Source of the DNA: Lophius americanus
Lineage: Eukaryota; Chordata; Actinopteri; Lophiiformes; Lophiidae
Direction of reading: 5' to 3'
NCBI GenBank assembly: GCA_037951165.1
Contig: JBBDHG010000026.1
Span: 3,142,501-3,206,500 of the forward strand
DNA: 64,000 bases
The position numbers and the translations under genes are program-made. Shown here piece by piece: positions 33,927-45,190 of the stretch. Numbering within the stretch: position 1 is the first letter of the stretch; each line of letters starts with the position of its first letter. Under the pieces are notes generated by a model. It did not search any database. It was not told where the DNA came from and saw only the letters and a program-made list of their open reading frames with translations.

Positions 33927-34444
33927 GCTGGGTTTACATGGGACACGTTTCTGCTATCCCAATTAAACCTTTCCAAATTCCAATGTCGGTCGCCTGATTA
34001 CATGACCTGTGATCTTTTGCGACCCGGCTTTTACATGCATCGACTAATCTATCCTTCAGAAAAAGCTTTCTGACACGCGCAGACGATCCACACTCCCGTT
34101 CATAAGGTGGCGATAACGCTCCGATGAGCTCGGTGCCAATTGCCAACAATAGCCCAGAAGAAAAATAAGACAAAGGCGCGGAAGTGGCTTTTTGTCCATT
34201 TTACTGTCCGACTATGTTCAATTCTTTTAAAGTTGTGATGAGTTTATGGCTCTCTGATGTGGATCCGTGTTGTTTTGAAGTAGCCATATTTAAAATGCGT
34301 CCCAGCGCTACCTCAGACTACCTCCTTGCAAAGGAATGAAATCTCACTCAGAAAAGACCTTTACTTTCGGAAATTGGTGTTTACATACAAAAAAAAGGCG
34401 CCTTTTCCAAATCTATTCAGAATTACGCTGTCCATGTAAACCCC
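33927..34444 (-). mobile_element. Harbinger-like MITE, copy 2 (inverted)
   Basis: Ends GGGTTTACATGG (33930-33941) and CCATGTAAACCC (34432-34443) are inverted repeats of the same type as at 27410. The interior matches the reverse complement of copy 1, including the GGTGGCGATAACGCTCCGATG segment (copy 1 has its complement near 27797-27815) and the GGGACGCAT...AAATATGGC start region. On the minus strand, an ATG again opens MATSKQ, then STSESHKLITTL, before a stop. It is shorter and more diverged than copy 1. Confidence 0.68.
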
Positions 34445-37435
34445 TAAGGAGACGTACTGACATCACAAATACGTCTATGGATCCAACTAACATCATGAGC
34501 AAGGATGACTAATTTAGTTTTGATGCAAAAATAAGTTTGTTTGCAGGAATGTTAATGTAAAATGTTTTTATGTCAAAGTGCAATAAAGGAATTTTTGTCA
34601 TTAAAATCGATAAAAAACATATATAGTATAATAAACATTATAGAAATCCTCACAGTATTGATCAGTAATAATCCTCACCATTTTGATTATAATAATGCAG
34701 GCCTATATTTAGTATGTTAGTACAGTTAGAGTCTAACAGTAGCCTCTAACCTTATATCTCTTGTCATATTGAAATGCTCTACAAACACATCCACGTAGTA
34801 TTCAAACAGTTCGTGCTACTAAATCCTGGCTGTGTCCAGACACACACAAGCACACACACATGGAGAAGCCGGCCAGGCATGAGATGTAGTGTCACTCTGT
34901 TCACTCTGTCAGGTTCTCAGTTCCCACCGGCCCTCCAGATGGCCACGGTGTCGGCACCACACCTCTAGCACACATCCACCAACCTCCCTCCCACACCCTA
35001 TGCTCACTGTAAAAACAAAATACACAGTGAAAACAGTCATAAAGACACCACCTTGTTTCACGTCAATCAATCTTTATTTATTATTTTATGTTACTGATGT
35101 CTGAGTTGTCGATGTATGGGTCACTTCGGCGGTTCATACTGCGGTTCTGCTGTATATAGCTTGCACTTCAATACCTTTCTGATAAAATAAAGTAAAACAT
35201 TACTTTTTTATTAGATGAAATGTGTTTTGGGTCTTTCACCATTATGTAAGCACAGAAATACACCACTTACAATTTTACATAGACAAGTAGACAGCAAACA
35301 AAATACAGTAGCAGAAAAACAGGACTTTCATTTCTTAAAACACAAATAATAATAATAATTAAGAGCACGTTTGCGGACAATGTCCTCTTCACACTCATAC
35401 AGCTGCTCGGATCATCGACGGAACAGACTGTCAAGATGGTGAATGTCTTCCTGCCCAGCCATTTCTGGTCCATCTCTTTGAGTTTACCATTTCTAATATT
35501 CCATCTTCCATTTAAACTTATTATTCTTTTTTTAATTTTTCTCCCTTCATCACGGCCTTCGACCATTATCGTTGCATGTTTAAACTATTCAGAGTTATCC
35601 CCATTGGCTCTCTGTGTACAGGATTAACGCCTTACGTGAACACATAACGTGAATGAGGCATGCGTTAACGTCCTTCATTCACTCAATGCCGTTCTCTATT
35701 AAGTCATTCCTCCTTTCACCTCTCTGGTGAATTCGCCAACGCTGAATACCTAAACTATCCATTTTCCTCCCTAACATTATACCTCTTATGTCGCGCTCTC
35801 CTCCCTTCCAGTCGTTCCTCTCTTGTGCTATATACTCACTGTATCCCTCGTTTGCCTGTCATTTCTGTCTGTTCCCGCCTGCCTCCATCTTCACTGCAGG
35901 GTTGAATCATCCCTGTTTCCCTGTCATGTTTTGGCCCCTCTGAACGTCGGTCCAGGTCTTGTCACATGATGATGGCTCTCTGGCATGACATATCACGGCC
36001 GCTCCAAGGGCCTCTGATGCCCCTAACGTTAGCACTGACCTGTCACTCACTCTTCAGAGGACTGACATCATCAGGGTGGGACACATTTCCGCCCCAAAGG
36101 CTATTATTGCCAAGTATGGTCCGAGCCACATTCTCTTCCATGCCATTTCCAGATTGGAAAGGGGAAGGAGACAAGAAAACCTTGCATCTGGCTTTTTCTT
36201 TTTTCTATTATCAAAGACATATTCTGGCTCTAGTTTCGTATCCTGCTGTCTCCCCGATTGGTATTATCTGGCTGTTTTCGGAGAGAGGGACGGCATCAGC
36301 ATTATTCTCATCAGAGCTTTGTTCTCACAGGGGAGCCGCTTCCTCACATGCTCAGCTTCAAACGACACACCTCAGATCAGACGAGCGCTTGGGCTCATTG
36401 CTCGCAACCGCACATACACATCGGAACAGCAGAACCTCCACCCTTGATGCAAAAGTGCACCTAATGAAAGCCCTAGTATCCTTCTTGGTGGAAAATTGAG
36501 TCATGGTCCTTCTGCTCGCTTAAACTGACAGACAAGCCAAGCGAAAGAAATATCCCTATATTGGGGAGTGTGTGGGCATGAGTAGTGCCACTGTGTGACT
36601 CTATAACAAGCACATGCAAATAAAGTGAAACCAACCACAGGCTCATTAAATTAAACATGCGACTGAGGAAAAAAAAGACCGCTTCGACTATAACCTTGTT
36701 AGGTATTATAATGAGCATTCATTCCTATGGCTTTCCTATTGTGGAGTGGGAGAGCTGACAGTAGGTTGACATTATACTGCGATGCCCTTCTTGGGCTTGT
36801 GCTTGGGATTGTGCAGAGTGTGAGCTGAGGTATTCTGAGTTGTACAATCCAGAATTGTGCATTCGTGACTTTCTCAGTCAGTTTTTCTCCCTTCAGGCTG
36901 CAGATAAGAAATACGGTTAGATAAGGTTCCACTTTATTGGGAAACCTAACAGTATTTACAGTAACTCTGCGGTCAGAACACATACAAATCGGTCTAATAA
37001 AGAAATACAATAAGGCCATTCAGTTGAGAAAGATTCAATTCAAAGAGTATAATAGATTCATGCTCAGACACCCGCAGGCGTGGGTTTTTCTTGAAATTTG
37101 GAGTATCAAGGCTGAGGTGAAGATGGAGCAGTCTAAGGGAGAGGTATTTGTCTACTTTTGCATTCTTTCTTGATAGATCCTTCGATGGCCCTGATCTTGC
37201 TTTCAGTATCTTCTTTATCAGCTTTGTGAAAAAATAAACTTTATTCTGCCTTGGCTAATCCTGAAGTTTCTTGCTACAGGGGAAATGTCATAAGAATGCA
37301 GAAGTCTTGTTCAAGACATCTGATTTTGTATGTAAGCTTTATCAGTTTTTGGTAGGACTCGCGGCACAGCAGATACAATCATTAAATGAAAACCGTTTGA
37401 ACGTCCTAAACGTCAAAGACGGATACCGGCAGTCT
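34445..37435. other. no recognisable gene
   Basis: The longest open frame (35966-36499, 177 codons) and an overlapping one (36076-36447) give no recognisable domain and compete in different frames of one strand. No RNA gene or repeat family identified. Confidence 0.5.
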
Positions 37436-37920
37436 TTTATCCGTGTTCTTCTACTTTCGGCTACTCCCTTTAGGGGTCGCGACAGCGGATCACTAGTTTC
37501 TTGCCCTGTCCTCTGCATCTTCCTCTGTCACACCAACCAACTCCATATCCTCTCTCACCACATCCAGAAATCGCCTCTTATGTCTTCCTTTTTTTTCCCC
37601 TTCCTGGCTGCTCCATTACCAGCATCCTTCTACCAATATAACCACTATCCCTCCTTTACAAGTGTCCAAACCATCTGGCCTCTCTGACTTTTGTCCAAGA
37701 CGTCTTACTTGGCCTGTCCCTCTGATGAGCTCATTTCTAATCCTGTCGTCAGTCCCTATGAAAATTGTAACATTTTAACTCTGCCACCTCCACCTTTTGG
37801 TCCGAGCCGCCATCTCCAAAGCATACAGAAGGACTGCTCCCTCTACCGTCTCGTGAACCTTTCCTTTAAACATCAAACAGTTACAACATCTTATGTAGGT
37901 ACATTAAGGATAAATGAACT
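37436..37920 (-). mobile_element. LINE reverse-transcriptase C-terminal fragment (same type as at 1311)
   Basis: The minus strand reads EVAELK, then VREARWFGHL, RRDSGYIGRRMLVMEQPGR, FLDVVREDMELVGVTEEDAED and, at the end, IRCRDP. These are, in order, the last landmarks of the same fish non-LTR family as at 1311-1700 (EVAELKML, REARLRWFGHVQRRD, YIGRRMLxMELPGRR, MDVVxEDM...VGVxEEDAEDR, IRCGDP). Stops and frame changes interrupt it. It starts further downstream in the protein than the 1311 fragment, so the two overlap little. It reaches the end of the coding region, and the 3' end of the element should lie just left of 37436. Confidence 0.82.
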
Positions 37921-38931
37921 TTGATGGTCTACATCACAAGGTATTGATGTTTTTCGAGTAATTTCATTTTTAATGATCATACGAATATATATATTTTTTA
38001 CTGAAAAAAAGAAAGGAAGACTACATGTTGTGTAATGGATTATTGTGTGCCAGTCAATGGTAAGAAGACAAATGGAACTCTGCGCGTTAGATAACTAATT
38101 GTAGGAAAAAAGGCCGAGCTCAGGTTAGTACCCAAATAGCCGACAACTTAACTTTTATGTCCTTTGAAAAGTATGATTTCATGTTATTCAGAATCTTTTT
38201 GTTTGATTAAAAAGAAAAAAAGAAAAGGTTCCTTTCTGAAATTATAAATCTGCTGAAGGTGAATGAAGAATGTAATATTCTTAACTATCGGTCATACTCT
38301 TAAACATTTTAGGCTTCCAAGTGTTGTTTCAAGTGTTTGTCTTCGAGGTTTATGGAAATTTCGCCCCAGAAACAAACTTTGCAAAAGATACTAAATCAGT
38401 CAATGCATTCCTTGATGGTTTTTATTTTGCCAAAATGATTTTCATATTTTTATATCAGGCAATGTGTGTTAAGGATAAGATGTGTCCTGTCTTCATAGTG
38501 ACAAGAAAATTGATTAAGTTTTAAGCTTGAAATCTTGAAATGAAAGCCACACTGTATCGAGGAACATCTTCCCCTGAAGTCTTGTCTGCATCCCATAGTA
38601 TGATCCAGGTAAGAGACCACTTATGGCCTGATTTTGATTTGAACACCAAGATAGCTGTAACTTAAGGGAGGGGGGATAGCGGGGCAAGGATTAGATGCTT
38701 CCACTGAGCTCTCCGATCCCGAACCAGCAGCGCATGGAAAAAAGTAAAAAGGAGCCCATTTAGATCAGACCTCGCTGATCCATCACCCAGAGTGATGGGT
38801 GAGAGATCTGCAGAAGGGGGTGAGACTGTGACAGGCAGGGTTCATTAATGCTCCAAACCTCTGCTGTAAAGTCCAATCAAGGGACTCCACACACAAGCAC
38901 CATCAAACACTGAAGCTCTATCTCTCCAGCA

Positions 38932-38997
<66 letters not shown>

Positions 38998-39624
38998 TAT
39001 CCAGGGCTATCCAAGCAATGAGACAGGCGGGCTAAGCGTCGGCACTGATGGCTTCACTGCCTCAATTGATGGGTGCTTAGAGGGAGTGAAAAGGGAGAGC
39101 TGGAGATACGGGGCCAACCAGACTGAGCGTGTGAGAGATGGAGCGACAGGTCTGATGTCGATGACTCTGATGGCCGAGCCTACCACCACTGCTGCTCACC
39201 ATGCAAAGCCATTAAAGTACCCCACATGCTGCCCAGCTGTTTCCATTTAACGCTTCAGTCCCAGTAAAGTCTTTAGCTGTTTCAACATCCACTTACAATA
39301 AAACGCCCTCAATTCCAGGTGCTGAATTATACTCAAAAACTGTTACATTTGTATGCATATTAGGCACTTGGTCAATGTATCCAGAGTGAGTAACAGTAGG
39401 GCAATGATTGACTGACATTAAGGGGGTTAGGAAGGTTATTTAAAAGATATATTCATATATAATCATCAGTTACCTCTTACCCTTTAATGTCCTGCTCAAC
39501 TGTTTGGTTATGATCATTTTGAGTCACAACTTCTTATTGAAAAATGTGACTGAACCTGTTTATAATATGACTCCATGGCAGCATGTATACGCAAAACCAG
39601 TAAGGGGCCAAGGATGGAGCCACG
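37921..39624. other. no recognisable gene
   Basis: Contains a (CA)n tract at 38938-38993. Nothing else identifiable. Confidence 0.5.
38938..38993 (+). repeat. (CA)n microsatellite, about 56 bp
   Basis: Pure CA repeats following a short CT-rich run. Confidence 0.97.
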
Positions 39625-39968
39625 GTTCCGAGTGGTTCCAAGTGGCCAGGGGCTGGAGCGTATCCCAGCTAACATCGGGCGAGAGGCAGTGTACACCCTG
39701 GACAAGTCGCCAGTTCATCGCAGGGCAGACACACATAGAGACAGACAACCACAAACACACACACACACACTTAAGGGTAATTTTTTGAGTCACCAATTCA
39801 CCTTTATTGCATGTTTTTGGACTGTGGGAGGAAGCCGGAGTTCCCGGAGAGAACCCACGCAGACACGGGGAGAACATGCAAACTCCGCACAGAAAGGCCG
39901 GCAGATGTGGATTCGAACCCGATACGTTCTTGCTGTGAGGCAGCACCGCTAACCACTAACCACCGCCC
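39625..39968 (-). mobile_element. dispersed teleost repeat, copy 2 (inverted relative to 22931)
   Basis: The minus strand runs GCTGCCTCACAGCAAG, a B-box-like GGGTTCGAATCC (about 39909-39920), CTTTCTGTGCGGAGTTTGC, CTTCCTCCCACAGTCC, a (GT)n expansion, CCCTGCGATGAACTGGCGAC, CAGGGTGTACACTGCCTCTC and GCTGGGATACGCTCCAGCC. All segments match the order of the copy at 22931, but this copy is better preserved in the middle. The left limit on the + strand is uncertain by a few dozen bases. Confidence 0.82.
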
Positions 39969-40476
39969 AACTCTTTTCAATGAAACAGAAAATTTCACCA
40001 TGAAATTATTTTATAAGTTACATTTTTTTACAGTTTAAAAGTAAATAGTAGATAAGACCAAACAATTAGTCATTTTATGCTTGATTTAGTATTTTTAAGA
40101 TAAATTAATATATGCCCCAAAGAAATAGAATTTGCAAAGAAATATCTTTCAATCAAGTTTTGTATTGGTTAGGAAATTAAAGGGTTAAAGATTTTTCCAG
40201 ATGTCACATGGTCCAACCGAATGGTTGGTTTCAGTGTTGTCAGCTTTCTGACCAATACACAACTACAGTTTATGGCACATTTATTGCCTAATCTCATAGG
40301 TGAATGCCAAAAGACCTTCTTGGAAAACAAATATTGTGTAGTCTTAACTCTGCATCAGACAACAAAACATTGTAACATAAGAAAAAAAAGAAGATTAATA
40401 GCGTCAAAAATGTGTCTTGTGCCTAATTTTTTAAAAGAAAATCCACCTTTTCATACTGTAAACTATAATATATATA
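39969..40476. other. no recognisable gene
   Basis: A+T-rich, nothing identifiable. Confidence 0.55.
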
Positions 40477-41552
40477 CAGCTGAAACGATTCCTTGAATAA
40501 TTCGGTTAACTCTGTTATTAAAATTTTCGTGAGTACTATTCAGCGCACTGTGTTGTAGCGCGCTGCGCCCGCACCTAACCGTTGCATCACCTATACGCTC
40601 CCACACACTACAAGCAATGAATAGTTGTCTGATAAATACTGAAACTATGGCGCAACACTCAACGAGGAAGTGGCCTAGATTGACCCGTACTATCCGCCGG
40701 TAGCCAGCTAACCCCTGGCTTCTTGTTGCAGTCCATGTTATTCAAGTTAAGTCAAGTTATTTTTATAATTATGACAGGTCAACTTATCTTCTTTCAATTG
40801 TCACCCAGTGGACCGGCGTCTCCCGGGAGACGCACCTCTCTCAGTGAACGGAAGTGAAAGAGGGGGATAATCTATCTTTGAGTGCGAACAGATGCTCACT
40901 CTGCCTCTAATTTGGGGTGGTTTAAAAAGTCAGACAAAGACCGACAGAGTGTGATAGTGACTCTTGGGACGGTTGAATGGGTGTTTGAACTGCGATTCCT
41001 TGGATTCTGCACTGCCATAAACTGAGACATTCGGTATTAGATAGCTCCCATATTCCGAGTAACATCGGAAGAAATGCATAATTAGAAGGAAAAAAATGCT
41101 CCAATGCGGTCTTGAGCTCACCCCTTTCCGAATGAGATCTAGACCACATCAGAAAGATTGTTTTTAATACAATCTCTCAAAAAAAATAAGTTAAGAGTAA
41201 GAAATAAAGTAAGAAATGATGAACTCTAGAAACACGTCCAAGATAAACCACCAGGAGCCTGATAGACTGATGATAAACAAATCTTGTTTATAATTAATAG
41301 AAGTTGACAGTTATTATTGCAATTTAAGGAATACACGTTGTTTGTTTTAAATTTATGGAACAATTGGTTGTTCATTCAATAGAATTGTCGTATATTCTGT
41401 TTTGTATTTTACTATTACTCTTGAACAAGGCAAAAGTGACCTAATTAAACCAAAATTTCACTGCATGTAATATTTTTTATTCGATTTTCTCGATTAATCG
41501 CTAGAATAATCGATTAATTAAAATAACCAGTTATTGCAGCCCTAAATAAATT
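40477..41552 (+). mobile_element. hAT-like element, family B type, about 1.1 kb
   Basis: The left end AGCTGAAACGATTCC followed by TTGAATAATTCGG, and the right end (TCTCGATTAATCGCTAGAAT, AATCGATTAATTAAAATAAC, closing in TTATTGCAGCCCTAAA), are the termini expected of fish hAT elements with GGGCTGCAAC / CGATTA ends. An ATG near 40645 opens only MAQHSTRKWPRLTRT and a stop. Too short for a transposase, so non-autonomous or internally deleted. No clean 8-bp duplication was found. Confidence 0.58.
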
Positions 41553-44500
41553 ACAAAAATGTGAACAAAGTTGAATATTTCTGTAAACAGCATGCCTAAT
41601 TTTAGATTTTCTCAAAATTAGTATGTGGGCTGTAAATAAGCTTGCCATATGAACCTAGATTCACCTCTTCCTCTGCTCTGAAGCTGAAAAGAGTTGCCAG
41701 GTTTTGTTGGCCTGAATGCCTTTGTCTCTGCTCCCATTGTCACCTCAAACCTTTCACTTTCACTCTATTTTTAATCTTCCAGTTGCCTCGTTCTGATTAT
41801 ATGAACAGGTTTAATGAGTCACAGCAACTGTTATTTATAGATTTTAACTTTACTTTAACAAAACACACAGTTCTATAGTACTAGTACTAGTACCATTCAA
41901 GGACTCTGATGACCTTTTGAAGATTGCGACGGACTTTACTGCCTGTGGTAATAGATTTATCTGAGATTCTTAGGTTTGCACCGTATGAGCTTGAGTTCAA
42001 CAGGAGGATGCATTCTAAAAACTCTTACCAATGCCATTTGACTTTTGTTTTTGTACTTTGAGTCTTGTGGCCACAATAAAGACAATTAAAGCGTGGCAGA
42101 AGTTCGTAGGGGTTGTTGAGTTTGACGGATGACAGTCATGTGTTGTCATGTCGCGGCTGCCCATTAAGACAAAATGTTCGGTAATTTTCCACTGATGCTT
42201 GCTCTTGTAGTAAATCATTTGTTGTTGTTCATATCAAAAAATTGTAATTCCCATTTTTACATGTAGCACACGTATCTGTCATGATATGACGATATATATC
42301 GTTTTCCATGAAATTTTTACCGTTTTTTTAATATATTAATATAACTTCCTATAAGTTCCATATATTCTGTTACAACGGAATATGTTCTCGTGGTAAAATG
42401 AGAGGGTTAATCTCAAGTCCCGGGCGTGTGAAGGACTTGGCAGGCCACCCAGCAGTTTCTGTCACAGAACCGTCTGTTTGCACTGTCATTCAAATGTTTA
42501 CTTGTCAAACTGCCATCTGAGATGTAATCAGCAGTCTGTATTGATTGAAAGCCTGTTTGGTGGTGTGATTGACTCAAATGCTGGACAAACAGGCAGAACC
42601 TCTGCAAGGAATTTCCTTAGCTAGAAAGCACTAATGCTGGCCATAGGTGCGTCGTCCCTGATCTGTCCTTGACCCAGCTGGTAGGGAAGGAGAGAGGGTA
42701 AGCGGGAAAACGCTATGATTGATTGCTTCATTCTAGTAATTAGAACAAGGATAATTTCGCTGGGGACAATTCCACTTCAGTAGTTTTGAATTATTCTCTG
42801 CATTCTTGCCTCGTTTTAAATCATTTCAAGCAATTTTCTTACATTTTGTGTAATTTAATGAGATGCCTGCTTATTTGTTCAGGTTATTTTTCACTCTACA
42901 TGCCCGGCATTAATATCCGTATTAATATCACAGTGTTCCTGATGTAGTGATCCACTGTGGGTGGCTAGTTCAGTTTTAACTTAAAAACTGATTTTATATT
43001 ATTTTGCAACTTCAACTCTCTGTGAAAGCAGAGTTCTTGGTTTAAGCAGGATTTTAGCCATAAGTAACCACAAAAAAAGTTTGTATTTAAAAGAAAGAAG
43101 CAGAAAGCGAAAGAAAGCCACTTCTGCCTGTCCCACTTCAGCCCTCAGAATCGTGCGACAGATTCGTGGTCTCCAGTGATGTTTTTTACTTGATGTTCAG
43201 GATTAAGTACCGATGAAAAGATTCGGTAAAACTTGATTTAAAAGATTCTGTCGGATTAGATATGATCTCACAGTGACAGAAAGTATTAAATTAGAGCGAA
43301 CCCTTAACGCAGGAGTGATACCCCCCAGACACCACTTAACTGTTCCAAAATAGTTCACACACCAGTCAAATGGCTGCTTCCCTCCCGACAAAGAAAAATG
43401 TTCTCTGTTGTCAAATTACTATAATTTAATTTAACAGCCTTTATCACTTTGTTTTTGTTGGTATGAGACCGTCATGAAGTAACATCTCTCAAAGGTCTAA
43501 TTGAAGTGTACCGGCTCCGATCTTCCGCCTTCCTCTCTGATTTTTCACAGATCTTGTTCTTCTTTGAGGAGTCTGCGTGCGATCACATGAGTCAGGAGGC
43601 AGCAGGGACAAAACCAATCAATCAATTAGATGTGCTGATATATGTGCGTTTACCGTACTTACGGGAATAGATTTGAGTGTCTGCGGTTGCACAAGCATTA
43701 CGTCTGAGCCCCCATCACAGGGTGTCCCTTTGAGCGGCTGAAAATGAAAACCGATCAGGTTTTGCTCCGTCAGAAAAGCGGCGGCGAGCGGGATAATGAA
43801 TTCCGGGAGGCTGAGCTTGCTAACAAGTTCATTATTCCAGCCTGGTTTTGAAATAATTACCATTTTGCATCCAAAGCAGTTCGGGACTGGGGTTTTCTCT
43901 AGTCATATTAAGCCGAGTGGGAATTCTGATAAATATTTGCAAAAGCAGAAAAAGCACAAGAGACTGGTTTGGCCATGTGGGATTTTCTTCAGGTCATCAT
44001 AGGTAGCAGCCTGCTGATGGCGATGCTGGTCCAGGAGCTGAAGAGCAGGAGACAGGGGCCGATAGCTTCCACCTAGGGCTGTCATGGTGTTTTATGACAG
44101 CCTTCTCATGGACAAAATCATTCACTATAATGATATTAATGCAAAATAAATTTGATTATAATCCTTTCTGTTGTGTTTAGAAGCCGTAAATGGCCGTGAT
44201 GGCAGATGCTTTTTAATGGCCGTTTTTTCGAGAGAATGAGTTGATCATAACAACAGGTTTGCTTGCGTTTATGACAAAACAAAAGGCTGTTTACTGTTAT
44301 TCCCTTTTATGTTCATTAGAGATCAGGAATCGCATAGCAACTGATGAAGACATAACAACTGCAGATCAAGGAGTTTCCATTTGATGATCAACGCATCAAA
44401 TTCTACGTCAACCAAGGTTTACCACCGGAAGATTGCTTTTTTTAGTCATCACCCTTACGACCGGCATGTACCTGTTGCCATGGCGACACCAGAAGTCAAT

Positions 44501-44765
44501 ATGAGCAATTTTGTAATGATGGAAAAAGTTTTTCTTCAGAAAGTAGAATACATCTTGATTACTGTAACTGTGTATTTTTGTGTTTGTTTGTGGCTTCTAT
44601 TAACTCCAGGGTCATGCGTTTATGGGACTTATAGATGAAAAGATAAATGAAAATTTCAACAACACCATGAATACAACAAATGAAATGTTATTATGAACTG
44701 AACACACACAGTGCCCAAAGCTACAGTAAACAAGGCGTATACTTACATATACTTGCTCCAGAAAA
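41553..44765. other. no recognisable gene; small repeat fragments
   Basis: About 42270-42330 (GACGATATATATCGTTTTCC) resembles a terminal fragment of a DNA transposon. At 44077-44102, GGCTGTCAT and ATGACAGCC form a 9-bp hairpin at an AGGGCTGTCA motif. Open frames, including 44381-44638, have no recognisable domain. Confidence 0.5.
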
Positions 44766-45190
44766 AAATCGTGATAAGCAGATAATTAACTGGATTGTGA
44801 AAAGAACCGGTTGGCCGTGTTTGATGTGATGGGCAATCTTATTCAGGCTGATTGATGGCCGGTTACACGTATTTGCATTTCCCGCCCATCAAGCTTGAGC
44901 TACCTTAGCTACAAGCATCTATCAAATAAAACCAGAAAGCTGCAATTTGTTACACTAGTTAAGAACAGAATAACAAATATAGTAAGAAGTTATATATGCC
45001 ACAACAAAATAAATTGCGGTGGAACAACCTCGAAAACTTTCGGCAAAACAACCTTAAAATTCAAAATGAATCACCCTGAGGAACATAGCAAGTTTCAAGA
45101 AGCTAACTTTGGTAGATCGGCTAAAGCTAGTGACAACACGGAGCCAGTAAGACTTTATAAAAAACGGTTTATCGGCCGATAGCCATCCGC
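44766..45190 (+). mobile_element. hAT relic with BED zinc finger, family A, copy 2
   Basis: An open frame from 44895 to 45182 contains CHNKINCGGTTSKTFG, then TTLKFKMNHPEEHSKFQEAN. It is a BED finger with its first cysteine pair still visible (C-x(5)-C here) and the closing NHPEEHSKFQEA, but the first zinc-ligand histidine is lost. Upstream, GAGCTACCTTAGCTACAAGC and the TGCAATTTGTTACAC segment match copy 1 (17811-17870). Downstream, AGTAAGACTTTATAAAAAACG and TATCGGCCGATAG match the family end. This is the best-preserved coding piece of family A. Confidence 0.66.

Noticed and set aside
35966..36499. 177-codon open frame on the + strand, the longest Met-initiated frame in its region
   Set aside because: No domain, signal or conserved motif is recognisable. 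It overlaps another long frame (36076-36447) in a different phase, and no splice or promoter signals support it.
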